Source: Bos javanicus (lineage: Eukaryota; Chordata; Mammalia; Artiodactyla; Bovidae). From it: DNA of 64,000 bases. Where the stretch lies: the NCBI RefSeq assembly GCF_032452875.1, contig NW_026893841.1, forward strand, positions 186,001 to 250,000. The letters run 5' to 3'. Positions 1 through 11,074 of the stretch are shown here, piece after piece; position 1 is the stretch's first letter, and each line of letters begins with the position of its first letter. Both the position numbers and the translations under genes were made by a program. The notes under the pieces were generated by a model. The model was not told where the DNA came from, did not search any database, and was given only the letters and a program-made list of their open reading frames with translations.

Positions 1-164
1 GAGAGCAGTGTATGATCAGCCACGTGATCAGTGCATGATCAGACACGTGAACAGTGTATGATCAGCCACGTGATCAGTGCATGATATCCAAGTGATCAGT
101 GCATGATCATCACGTGATCAGTGTATGATCAGCCACGTGAACAGTGCATGCTCAGTCACGTGAT
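1..164 (+). repeat. Monomer array, pre-island segment (partial HOR)
   Basis: This is the tail of a higher-order repeat whose start lies outside the window. It carries the block that usually precedes an island: a P9-like monomer (GATCAGACACGTGAAC), then GATATCCAAGTGATC, then TGCTCAGTCACGTGATCTGG leading into the first island. Confidence 0.9.
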
Positions 165-437
165 CTGGGCCTGCTGAGCTGCGTGATTACTGTCTGCTCA
201 TCTGCTTGACAATTGCCAGCTGGGCTGCACGATTCCTGCCTGTCATCTGCTTGACAATTGCCAGCTGTGCTGCGTAATTCCTGCCTGCTCAGCTGCTTGA
301 TTATTGCCAGCTGAGCAGCATGATTCCTCACACCTGAGTTCCATGATTATTGCCTGCTGACTGTTTGATTCGTGCCTACTCAGCTCTTTGTTTATTGCCT
401 CCAGAGGCACATGATCAGTGTATGATAGCAAACATGA
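165..437 (+). repeat. Island 1 (type A), reference copy of the 273-bp HOR block
   Basis: It consists of five tandem subunits: 173-218, 219-263, 264-309, 310-355 and 356-400 (46, 45, 46, 46 and 45 bp). The first four end in TTGCCA or TTGCCT and begin GCTGAG, GCTGGG or GCTGTG; the fifth begins GCTGACTG. A transition of about 37 bp leads back to ordinary monomers. The subunit length equals two 23-bp monomers, and the first subunit aligns with the monomer (AGCTGCGTGATTACTG beside AGCCACGTGATCAGTG), so I infer common descent. A private change is GGGCTGC at the start of the second subunit. The minus strand is open from a TTG at 429-431 to a stop at 243-245. It has no ATG start, so I do not call a gene. 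AATAAA occurs on the minus strand at 391-396. Confidence 0.93.
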
Positions 438-2521
438 TCAGCGCATGATCAGTCACATGATCAGCGCCATTAAATCACGTGATCACTACATGATAGTCAT
501 GTGATCAGTCCATGCTCAGTCACGGTATCAGTGCATGATCAGCCACGTGATCAGTGCATGATCTGTCACAAGATTAGTGTATGATCATCCACGTGATCAG
601 TGCACGGGCAGTCATGTGATCAGTGCATGATATAGGCGTGAACAGTGCATGATCAGTCTAGTGATCAGTGCATGATTGCCACGTGATCAGTGCATGATCA
701 GTCACCTGATGGGTGTATGATCATTCACGTGACCTGTACATGGTAGCTACATGATCATTGCATGATCAGCCACGTGAGTAGTGCATGATAGCCACGTGAT
801 CACTGCATGATCAGTCACGTGATCAGTGCATGATCAGTCATGTGACCAGTACAAGGTAGCTGCGTGATCATGGCATGATCAGCCACGTGAGCAGTGCATG
901 ATAGCCACGTGATCAGTGCATGATCAGACACGAGATCAGTGCATGATCAGTCACGTGATCAGTGCATGATCAGCCACGAGATCAGTGCATGATCAGTCCG
1001 TGATCAGTGCATGATCAGCCACGTGATCAGTGCATGACCGGTCGCGTGATCAGTGTATGATCAGCCACGTGATCAGTGCATTATGGCCACGTGATCAGTG
1101 CATGATCGGTCGCGTGATCAGTGCATGATCAGTCACGTGATCAGTGCATGATCAGCCACGTGATCAGTGCATGATCAGCCACGTGATCAGTGCATGATCA
1201 ATTCGTGATCAGTGCATGATCAGTTATGTGACCAGTACAAGGTAGCCACGTGATCATTGCCTGATAAGTCACGTGATCAGTGCATGATAGCCACGTGATC
1301 AGTGCATGATAGCCCGTGATCAGTGCATGATCAGTCATGTGATACGTGCATGATCAGCCACGTGATCAGTGCATGATATCCACGAGATCAGTGCATGATC
1401 AGCCACGTGATAAGTGCATGATAGCCACGTGATCAGTGCATGATCAGTCACGTGATCAGTACATGATCAGTCACGTGAACAGTGCATGATCATTCACGTG
1501 ATCTTTGCATGATCAGTCACGTTACCAGTATATGGTTGCTACGTGATCATTCCGCAGAGCCACGTGATCAGTGCATGATAGCCACGTGATGTGTGCATGA
1601 GTTACTTGAGCAGTGTATGATCAGCCACGTGATCAGTGCATGAGTGCCACGTGATCAGTGCTTGATCATCACGTGATCAGTGTGTGATCAGCCGTGATCA
1701 GTGCATGTTCAGCCACGTGATCAGTGCATGATCCGCGTGATCAGTGCATGATCAGTTACGTGAGCAGTGTATGATCAGCCACGTGATCAGTGCATGATAT
1801 CCACGTGATCAGTGCATGACAGCCACGTGATCAGTGCATGAGAGCCGCGGGATCAGTGCATGATCAGTCACGTGATCATGTGTGATCAGCCACGTGATCA
1901 GTGCATGATGAGCCACGTGATCAGTGCAGGATCAATTCGTGATCAGTGCATGATCAGTCCAGTGACAGTACATGGTTGCTACGTGGTCGTTGCATGATCA
2001 GCCACGTGAGCAGTGCATGATAGCCACGTGATCAGTGCATGATCAGTCGCGTGATCAGTGCATGATCAGTCACGTGATCAGTGCATGATCATTCGTAATC
2101 TTTGCATGATCAGTCACGTTACCAGTATATGGTTGCTCATGATCATTCCATGAGCCCGTGAGCAGTGCATGATAGCCACGTGATGTGTGCATGAGTTCGT
2201 GAGCAGAGTATGATCAGCCACGTGATCGGTGCATGAGTGCCACGTGATCAGTGCATGATATGTCACGTGACAGGTGTGTGATCAGCCACGTAAACAGTGC
2301 ATGTTCAGCCACGTGATCAGTGCATGATAGCCATGTGATCAGTGCATGATCAGTTACGTGAGCAGTGTATGATCAGCCACGTGATCAGTGCATGGTCAGA
2401 CACGTGAACAGTGTATGATCAGCCACGTGATCAGTGCATGATATCCAAGTGATCAGTGCATGATCATCACGTGATCAGTGTATGATCAGCCATGTGAACA
2501 GCGCATGCTCAGTCACGTGAT
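438..2521 (+). repeat. Monomer array 1 (full-length HOR body)
   Basis: P1 (as CATTAAATCACGTG), P2 (as GATATAGGCGTG), P3, P4, a decayed P5 (CAATTCGTG), P6 and P9 occur in the usual order. The P7-P8 segment occurs twice, near 1,510-1,610 and 2,110-2,190, showing an internal duplication. Monomers here are more diverged than in the middle of the window, with many single-base losses before CGTG. Confidence 0.9.
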
Positions 2522-2793
2522 CTGGGCCTGCTGAGCTGCGTGATTACTGTCTGCTCATCTGCTTGACAATGCCAGCTGAGCTGCACGATTCCTGCCTGTC
2601 ATCTGCTTGACAATTGCCAGCTGTGCTGCATAATTCCTGCCTGTTCAGCTGCTTGATTATTGCCAGCTGAGCAGCATGAATCCTCACACCTGAGTTCCAT
2701 GATTATTGCCTGCTGACTGTTTGATTCGTACCTACTCAGCTCTTTGTTTATTGCCTCCAGAGGCACATGATCAGTGTATGATAGCAAACATGA
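2522..2793 (+). repeat. Island 2 (type A)
   Basis: Five-subunit island that starts 2,357 bp after island 1. It shares GCATGAATCC and CTGTTCAGC with island 3 only, so islands 2 and 3 are sister copies. Private features are a one-base loss in the first subunit (GACAATGCCAG) and GTACCTACT in the fifth. Confidence 0.93.
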
Positions 2794-4874
2794 TCAGCGC
2801 ATGATCAGTCACATGATCAGCGCCATTAAGTCACGTGATCACTACATGATAGTCATGTGATCAGTCCATGCTCAGTCACAGTATCAGTGCATGATCAGCC
2901 ACGTGATCAGTGCATGATCTGTCACAAGATTAGTGTATGATCATCCACGTGATCAGTGCACGGGCAGTCATGTGATCAGTGCATGATAAGACGTGATCAG
3001 TGCATGATCAGTCACGTGATCAGTGCATGATAGCCACGTGATCAGTGCATGATCAGTCACCTGATGAGTGTATGATCATTCACGTGACCTGTACATGGTA
3101 GCTACATGATCATTGCATGATCAGCCACGTGAGTAGTTCATGATAGCCACGTGATCAGTGCATGATCAGTCACGTGATCACTGCATGATCAGTCATGTGA
3201 CCAGTACAAGGTAGCTGCGTGATCATGGCATGATCAGCCACGTGAGCAGTGCATGATAGCCACGTGATCAGTGCATGATCAGCACGAGATCAGTGCATGA
3301 TCAGTCACGTGATCAGTGCATGATCAGCCACGTGATCAGTGCAGTCGTCAGTGATCAGTGCCTGATCAGCCACGTGATCAGTGCATGATCAGACGTGATC
3401 AGTGCATGATCAGCCAAGTGATCAGTGCATGATAGCGTGATCAGTGCATGATCAGTCACGTGATCAGTGCATGATCAGTCATGTGATCAGTGTATGATCA
3501 GCCACGTGATCAGTGCATGATCAGCCACGTGATCAGTGCATGATCAATTACGTGCTCAGTGCATGATCAGTTATGTGACCAGTACAAGGTAGCTACGTGA
3601 TCATTGCCTGATCAGTCACGTGATCAGTGCATGATATCACGTGATCAGTGCATGATAGCCACGTGATCAGTGCATGATCAGTCATGTGATACGTCTGTGA
3701 TCAGCCACATGATCAGTGCATGATATCCACGAGATCAGTGCATGATCACCACGTGATAAGTGCATGATAGCCACGGGATCAGTGCATGATCAGTCACGTG
3801 ATCAGTACATGATCAGTCACGTGATCAGTGCATGATCATTTACGTGATCAGTTTATGATCAGTCACGTTACCAGTATATGGTTGCTACGTGATCATTCCA
3901 TGACAGCCACGATCAGTGCATGATAGCCACGTGATCATGCATGATTGCTTGAGCAGAGTATGATCAGCCACGTGATCAGTGTATGAGTGCCGCGTGATCA
4001 GTGCATGATATGTCACGTGACAGGTGTGTGATCAGCCACGTGAACAGTGCATGTTCAGCCACGTGATCAGTGCATGATAGCCACGTGATCAGTGCATGAT
4101 CAGTTACGTGATCAGTGTATGATCAGCCACGTGATCAGTGCATGATATCCACGTGATCAGTGCATGCCAGCCACGTGATCAGTGCATGATAGCCACGGGA
4201 TCAGTGCATGATCAGTCACGTGATACATGTGTGATCAGCCACGTGATCAGTGCATGATGAGCCACGTGATCAGTGCAGGATCAATTCGTGATCAGTGCAT
4301 GATCAGTCACGTGACCAGTACATGGTTGCTACGTGATCGTTGCATGATCAGCCACGTGAGCAGAGCATGATAGCCACGTGGTCAGTGCATGATCAGTCAC
4401 GTGATCAGTACATGATCAGTCACGTGAACAGTGCATGATCATTTACGTGATCTTTGCATGATCAGTCACGTTACCAGTATATGGTTGCTACGTGATCATT
4501 CCATGACCCGTGAGCGGTGCATGATAGCCACGTGATGTGTGCATGAGTTACGTGAGCAGAGTATGATCAGCCACGTGATCAGTGCATGAGTGCCACGTGA
4601 TCAGTGCATGATATGTCACGTGACAGGTGTGTGATCAGCCACGTGAACAGTGCATGTTCAGCCACGTGATCAGTGCATGATAGCCATGTGATCAGTGCAT
4701 GATCAGTTACGTGAGCAGTGTATGATCAACCACGTGATCAGTGCATGGTCAGACACGTGAACAGTGTGTGATCAGCCACGTGATCAGTGCATGATATCCA
4801 AGTGATCAGTGCATGATCATCACGTGATCAGTGTATGATCAGCCATGTGAACAGCGCATGCTCAGTCACGTGAT
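2794..4874 (+). repeat. Monomer array 2 (full-length HOR body)
   Basis: Collinear with array 1: P1, a shortened P2 (GATAAGACGTG), P3 (CACCTGATGAGTG), P4, P5, P6, two copies of P7 (near 3,870 and 4,470), P8 and P9. Together with array 1 it shows an HOR of about 2.35 kb repeated at least twice at the left of the window. Confidence 0.9.
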
Positions 4875-5147
4875 CTGGGCCTGCTGAGCTGCGTGATTAC
4901 TGTCTGCTCATCTGCTTGACAATTGCCAGCTGAGCTGCACGATTCCTGCCTGTCATCTGCTTGACAATTGCCAGCTGTGCTGCATAATTCCTGCCTGTTC
5001 AGCTGCTTGATTATTGCCAGCTGAGCAGCATGAATCCTCACACCTGAGTTCCATGATTATTGCCTGCTGACTGTTTGATTCGTGCCTACTCAGCTCTTTG
5101 TTTATTGCCTCCAGAGGCACATGATCAGTGTATGATAGCAAACATGA
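4875..5147 (+). repeat. Island 3 (type A)
   Basis: Intact five-subunit island 2,353 bp after island 2. It shares GCATGAATCC, CTGTTCAGC and CTGCATAATTCC with island 2, which supports direct duplication of the 2.35-kb unit. Confidence 0.93.
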
Positions 5148-5783
5148 TCAGCGCATGATCAGTCACATGATCAGCGCCATTAAGTCACGTGATCACTACA
5201 TGATAGTCATGTGATCAGTCCATGCTCAGTCACAGTATCAGTGCATGATCAGCCACGTGATCAGTGCATGATCTGTCACAAGATTAGTGTATGATCATCC
5301 ACGTGATCAGTGCACGGGCAGTCATGTGATCAGTGCATGATATAGACGTGATCAGTGCATGATCAGTCTCGTGATCAGTGCATGATAGCCACGTGATCAG
5401 TGCATGATCAGTCACCTGATGGGTGTATGATCATTCACGTGACCTGTACATGATAGCTACATGATCATTGCATGATCAGCCACGTGAGTAGTTCATGATA
5501 GCCACGTGATCATGCATGATCAGTCACGTGATCAGTGCATGATCAGTCATGTGACCAGTACATGGTAGCTGCGTGATCATGGCATAATCAGCCACGTGAG
5601 CAGTGCATGATAGCCACGTGATCAGTGCATGATCAGTCACGTGATCAGTGCATGATCAGTCACGTGATCAGTGCATGATCAGCCACGTGATCAGTGCATG
5701 ACCAGCCACGTGATCAATGCATGATCAGCCACGTGATCAGTGCATGATCAGCCACGTGAACAGTGCATGCTCAGTCACGTGAT
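5148..5783 (+). repeat. Monomer array 3 (truncated HOR body)
   Basis: Only P1 to P4 are present. From about 5,630 ordinary monomers lead directly to GTGAACAGTGCATGCTCAG before the next island. The P5-P9 part of the full HOR is missing, which I infer to be a deletion of more than 1 kb by unequal exchange. Confidence 0.9.
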
Positions 5784-6050
5784 CAGTGCATGCTGAGCTG
5801 CGTGATCAGTGTCTGCTCATCTGCTTGACAATTGCCAGCTGAGCTGCACGATTCCTGCCTGTCATCTGCTTGACAATTGCCAGCTGTGCTGCGTAATTCC
5901 TGCCTGCTCAGCTGCTTGATTATTGCCAGCTGAGCAGCATGATCCTCACCTGTGTTCCATGATTATTGCCTGCTGACTGTTTGATTCCTGCCTACTCAGC
6001 TCTTTGTTTATTGCCTCCAGAGCACATGATCAGTGTGATAGCAAACATGA
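5784..6050 (+). repeat. Island 4 (type D)
   Basis: Diverged island of 267 bp. Its left edge reads GATCAGTGCATGCTGAGC instead of the usual GATCTGGGCCTGCTGAGC, so it grades into monomer. It has the short fourth subunit (TCACCTGTG), loses one G in CAGAGCACATG and loses bases in GTGTGATAGC. With island 5 it forms a separate subfamily. The minus-strand frame is broken. Confidence 0.9.
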
Positions 6051-6847
6051 TCAGGGCATAATCAGTCACATGATCAGCGCCATTAAGTCACGTGATCAGT
6101 GCATGATAGTCATGTGATCAGTCCATGCTCAGTCACGGTATCAGTGCATGATCAGCCACGTGATCAGTGCATGATCTGTCACGATCAGTGTATGATCATC
6201 ACGTGATCAGTGCACGATCAGTCATGTGATCAGTGCATATAGGCATGATCAGTGCATGATCAGTCACGTGATCAGTGCATGATAGCATTGATTAGTGCAT
6301 GATCAGTCACCTGATGGGTGTATGATCATCCACGTGCCTGCATGATAGCCACGATCATTGCATGATCAGCCACGTGATCAGTGCATGATAGCCACGTGAT
6401 CACTGCATGATCAGTCACGTGATCAGTGCATGATCAGTCATGTGACCAGTACATGGTAGCTGCGTGATCATGGCATGATCAGCACGTGAGCAGTGCATGA
6501 TAGCCACGTGATGTGTGCATGAGTTACGTGAGCAGTATGATCAGCCACGTGATCAGTGCATGATGCCACGTGATCAGTGCATGATATGTCACGTGACAGG
6601 TGTGTGATCAGCCACGTGAACAGTGCATGTTCAGCCACGTGATCAGTGCATGATAGCCACGTGATCAGTGCATGATCAGTTATGTGAGAAGTGTATGATC
6701 AGCCACGTGATCAGTGCATGGTCAGACACGTGATCAGTGTATGATCAGCCACGTGATCAGTGCATGATATCCAAGTGATCAGTGCATGATCATCACGTGA
6801 TCAGTGTATGATCAGCCACGTGAACAGTGCATGCTCAGTCACGTGAT
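6051..6847 (+). repeat. Monomer array 4 (HOR body with internal deletion)
   Basis: P1, a degenerate P2, P3 and P4 are followed directly by P8 (near 6,510) and P9. The P5-P7 part is absent. Confidence 0.88.
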
Positions 6848-7119
6848 CTGGGCCTGCTGAGCTGCGTGATTACTGTCTGCTCATCTGCTTGACAATTTCC
6901 AGCTGAGCTGCCACGATTCCTGCCTGTCATCTGCTTGACAATTGCCAGCTGTGCTGCGTAATTCCTGCCTGCTCAGCTGCTTGATTATTGCCAGCTGAGC
7001 AGCATGATTCCTCACCTGTGTTCCATGATTATTGCCTGCTGACTGTTTGATTCGTGCCTACTCAGCTCTTTGTTTATTGCCTCCAGAGGCACATGATCAG
7101 TGTATGATAGCAAACATGA
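6848..7119 (+). repeat. Island 5 (type D)
   Basis: It shares the two-base-shorter TCACCTGTGTTCC and the following GCATAATCAG with island 4. Private changes are CAATTTCCAG and an extra C in GAGCTGCCACG. The minus-strand frame is shifted by the two-base difference. Confidence 0.92.
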
Positions 7120-7974
7120 TCAGCGCATAATCAGTCACATGATCAGCGCCATTAAGTCACGTGATCACTACATGATAGTGATGTGATCAGTCCATGCTCA
7201 GTCACGGTATCAGTGCATGATCAGCCACGTGATCAGTGCATGATCAGTCAGATCAGTGTATGATCATCCCGTGATCAGTGCACGGGCAGTCATGTTATCA
7301 GTGCATGATATAGACGTGAACAGTGCATGATCAGTCGTGATCATTGCATGATCAACCCGTGAGTAGTTCATGATCAGCCACGTGATCAGTGCATGATCAG
7401 TCACGTGATCAGTGCATGATCAGTCATGTGACCAGTACATGGTAGCTACGTGATCATGGCATGATCAGCCACGTAGCAGTGCATGATAGCCACGTGATCA
7501 GTGCATGATCAGTCACGAGATCCAGTGCATGATCAGTCACGTGATCAGTGCATGATCAGCCACGTGATCAGTGCATGACCAGCCGCGTGATCAGTGCATG
7601 ACCAGCCAAGTGATCAGTGCATGATGGCCACGTGATCAGTGCATGATCAGCCACGTGATCAGTGCATGATCAGTCACGTGATCATGTGTGATCAGCCACG
7701 TGATCAGTGCGTCATGAGCCACGTGATCAGTACAGGATCAATTACGTGATCAGTGCATGATCAGTCACGTGACCAGTACATGGTTGCTCGTGATCATTGC
7801 ATGATCAGCCACGTGAGCAGGGCATGATGGCCACGTGATCAGTGCATGATCCAGTCGTGAGCAGTGTATGATCAGCCACGTGATCAGTGCATGATATCCA
7901 AGTGATCAGTGCATGATCATCACGTGATCAGTGTATGATCAGCCACGTGAACAGTGCATGCTCAGTCACGTGAT
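7120..7974 (+). repeat. Monomer array 5 (short HOR body)
   Basis: P1, P2, a P4-like monomer (GGTAGCTACGTGATCATGG) and P5/P6-like monomers are present. P3, P7, P8 and the P9 core are absent. The block GATATCCAAGTGATC still precedes the next island. Confidence 0.88.
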
Positions 7975-8247
7975 CTGGGCCTGCTGAGCTGCGTGATTAC
8001 TGTCTGCTCATCTGCTTGACAATTGCCAGCTGAGCTGCACGATTCCTGCCTGTCATCTGCTTGACAATTGCCAGCTGTGCTGCGTAATTCCTGCCTGCTC
8101 AGCTGCTTGATTATTGCCAGCTGAGCAGCATGATTCCTCACACCTGTGATCCATGATTATTGCCTGCTGACTGTTTGATTCGTGCCTACTCAGCTCTTTG
8201 TTTATTGCGTCCAGAGGCACATGATCAGTGTATGATAGCAAACATGA
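7975..8247 (+). repeat. Island 6 (type C)
   Basis: Five-subunit island with CACACCTGTGATCC in the fourth subunit and TTGCGTCCAG in the exit region. The next monomer reads GACCAGTGCATGA, which by chance gives the minus-strand frame an ATG at 8,254-8,256 (67 codons). I regard that as accidental. Confidence 0.93.
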
Positions 8248-9476
8248 CCAGTGCATGATCAGTCACATGATCAGCGCCATTAAGTCACGTGATCACTACA
8301 TGATAGTCATGTGATCAGTCCATGCTCATTCACGGTATCAGTGCATGATCAGCCACGTGATCAGTGCATGATCTGTCACAAGATTAGTGTATGATCATCC
8401 ACGTGATCAGTGCACGGGCAATCATGTGATCAGTGCATGATATAGACGTGATCAGTGCATGATCAGTCCGTGATCAGTGCATGATAGCCACGTGATCAGT
8501 GCATGAGCCACGTGATCAGTGCATGGTCAGTCACGTGATACATGTGTGATCGGCCACGTGATCAGTGCATGATGAGCCACGTGATCAGTGCAGGATCAGC
8601 CGTGATCAGTGCATGATAGCCACGTGATCAGTGCATGATCAGTCACGTGATCAGTGCATGATCAGTTATGTGATCAGTGCATGATCAGCCACGTGATCAG
8701 TGCATGATCAGTTACATGATCAGTGCATGATCAATTCGTGATCAGTGCATGATGACCAGTACATGGTAGCTACGTGATCATTGCATGATCAGCCACGTGA
8801 TCAGTGCATGATAGCCACGTGATCAGTGCATGATTATTCAAGTGTTCAGTGCATGATCAGCCACGTGATCAGTGCATGATGCCCACGTGATCAGTGCATG
8901 ATCAGTCACGTGATCAGTGTGTGATCAGCCACGTGATCAGTGCATGATGAGCCACGTGATCAGTGCAGGATCAATTACGTGATCAGTGCATGATCAGTCA
9001 CGTGACCAGTACATGGTTGCTTTCATGATCATTGCATAGTCAGCCACGTGATCAGAGCATGATAGCCACGTGATCAGTGCATGATCAGTCACGTGATCAG
9101 TATGATCAGTCACGTGATCAGTGCATGATCATTTACGTGATCATTGCATGATCAGTCACGTGACCAGTATATGGTTGCTAGGTGATCATTCCATGACAGC
9201 CCATGAGCGGTGCATGATAGCCACGTGATGTGTGCATGAGTTACGTGAGCAGAGTATGATCAGCCACGTGATCAGTGCATGAGTGCCACGTGATCAGTGC
9301 ATGATATGTCACGTGACAGGTGTATGATCAGCCACGTGATCAGTGCATGGTCAGACACGTGAACGGTGTATGATCAGCCACGTGATCAGTGCATGATATC
9401 CAAGTGATCAGTACATGATCATCACGTGATCAGTGTATGATCAGCCACGTGAACAGTGCATGCTCAGTCACGTGAT
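8248..9476 (+). repeat. Monomer array 6
   Basis: P1 and P2 are followed by two P6 segments (near 8,570 and 8,947), then P7 (as TATATGGTTGCTAGG), P8 and P9 (ending GTGAACGG). P3 and P4 are absent. Confidence 0.88.
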
Positions 9477-9747
9477 CTGGGCCTGCTGAGCTGTGATTAC
9501 TGTCTGCTCATCTGCTTGACAATTGCCAGCTGAGCTGCACGATTCCTGCCTGTCATCTGCTTGACAATTGCCAGCTGTGCTGCGTAATTCCTGCCTGCTC
9601 AGCTGCTTGATTATTGCCAGCTGAGCAGCATGATTCCTCACAGCTGAGTTCCATGATTATTGCCTGCTGACTGTTTGATTCGTGCCTACTCAGCTCTTTG
9701 TTTATTGCCTCCAGAGGCACATGATCAGTGTATGATAGCAAACATGA
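9477..9747 (+). repeat. Island 7 (type B)
   Basis: First type B island (CACAGCTGAG). It lacks GC in the first subunit (GAGCTGTGATTAC). The remaining subunits are standard. Confidence 0.93.
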
Positions 9748-10801
9748 TCAGCGCATGATCAGTCACATGATCAGCGCCATTAAGTCGTGATCACTACATG
9801 ATAGTCATGTGATCAGTCCATGCTCAGTCACGGTATCAGTGCATGATCAGCCACGTGATCAGTGCATGATCTGTCACAAGATTAGTGTATGACCATCCAC
9901 GTGATCAGTGCATGGGCAGTCATGTGATCAGTGCATGATATAGGCGTGAACAGTGCATGATCAGTCACGTGATCAGTGCATGATAGCCGCGTGATCAGTG
10001 CATGATCAGTCACCTGATGGGTGTATGATCATTCGCGTGACCTGTACATGGTAGCTACATGATCATTGCATGATCAGCCACGTGATAGTGCATGATAACC
10101 ACGTGATCAGTGCATGATCAGTCACGAGATCAGTGCATGATCAGTCACGTGATCAGTGCATGATCAGCCACGTGATCAGTGCATGACCAGGCAGGTGATC
10201 AGTGCATGATCAGCCACGTGATCAGTGCATGATAGCCACGTGATCACTGCATGATCAGTCACGTGATCAGTGCATGATCAGTCACGTGATCAGTACATGT
10301 CATCTGATGTGCATGATCAGCCACGTGAGCAGTGCATGATAGCCACGTGATCAGTGCATGATCAGTCAGTGATCAGTGCATGATCAGTCCGTGATCAGTG
10401 CATGATCAGCCACGTGATCAGTGCATGACCAGTCACGTGATCAGTGTATGTCCAGCCAAGTGATCAGTGCATGATCAGCCACGTGATCAGTGCATGAAGG
10501 CCACGTGATCAGTGCATGGTCAGTCGTGATACATGTGATCAGCCACGTGATCAGTGCGTGATGAGCCACGTGATCAGTGCATGATCAGCCACGTGATCAG
10601 TGCATGATCAGTCACGTGACCAGTGCATGGTTGCTACGTGATCAGTGCATGATCAGCCACGTGATCAGTGCATGGTCAGACACGTGGACAGTGTATGATC
10701 AGCCACGTGATCAGTGCATGATATCCAAGTGATCAGTGCATGATCATCACGTGATCAGTGTATGATCAGCCACGTGAACAGTGCATGCTCAGTCACGTGA
10801 T
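9748..10801 (+). repeat. Monomer array 7
   Basis: P1 (as CATTAAGTCGTG), P2 and P3 are present. P4 is replaced near 10,290-10,310 by a degenerate join (CATGTCATCTGATGTGC) that could mark a recombination scar. A P6-like monomer and P9 (GTGGACAG) follow; P7 and P8 are missing. Confidence 0.87.
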
Positions 10802-11074
10802 CTGGGCCTGCTGAGCTGCGTGATTACTGTCTGCTCATCTGCTTGACAATTGCCAGCTGAGCTGCACGATTCCTGCCTGTCATCTGCTTGACAATTGCCA
10901 GCTGTGCTGCGTAATTCCTGCCTGCTCAGCTGCTTGATTATTGCCAGCTGAGCAGCATGATTCCTCACACCTGTGTTCCATGATTATTGCCTGCTGAATG
11001 TTTGATTCATGCCTACTCAGCTCTTTGTTTATTGCCTCCAGAGGCACATGATCAGTGTATGATAGCAAACAAGA
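10802..11074 (+). repeat. Island 8 (type C)
   Basis: Five-subunit island with CACACCTGTG, plus private CTGAATGTTTGATTCATGCC in the fifth subunit and CAAACAAGATC at the exit. Confidence 0.93.

Noticed and set aside
360..385. CENP-B box in the island (GATTCGTGCCTACTC)
   Set aside because: It has TTCG, but the required A and CGGG at the set spacing are absent, so it does not match NTTCGNNNNANNCGGGN.
310..400. SINE or tRNA-derived element in the island
   Set aside because: No A box and B box at proper spacing, no poly-A or simple tail and no target-site duplications. The island is instead built of five 46-bp subunits.
243..431. Family of about 30 small minus-strand genes, one per island
   Set aside because: The frame has no ATG in most copies, differs between copies mainly by amino-acid changes, is broken or shifted in several copies, and lies in a tandem repeat. 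No family resemblance, signal or upstream gene structure is visible.
4306..4315. Yeast-type point centromere (CDEI)
   Set aside because: GTCACGTG fits CDEI, but there is no AT-rich CDEII or CDEIII, and the motif recurs throughout the array.
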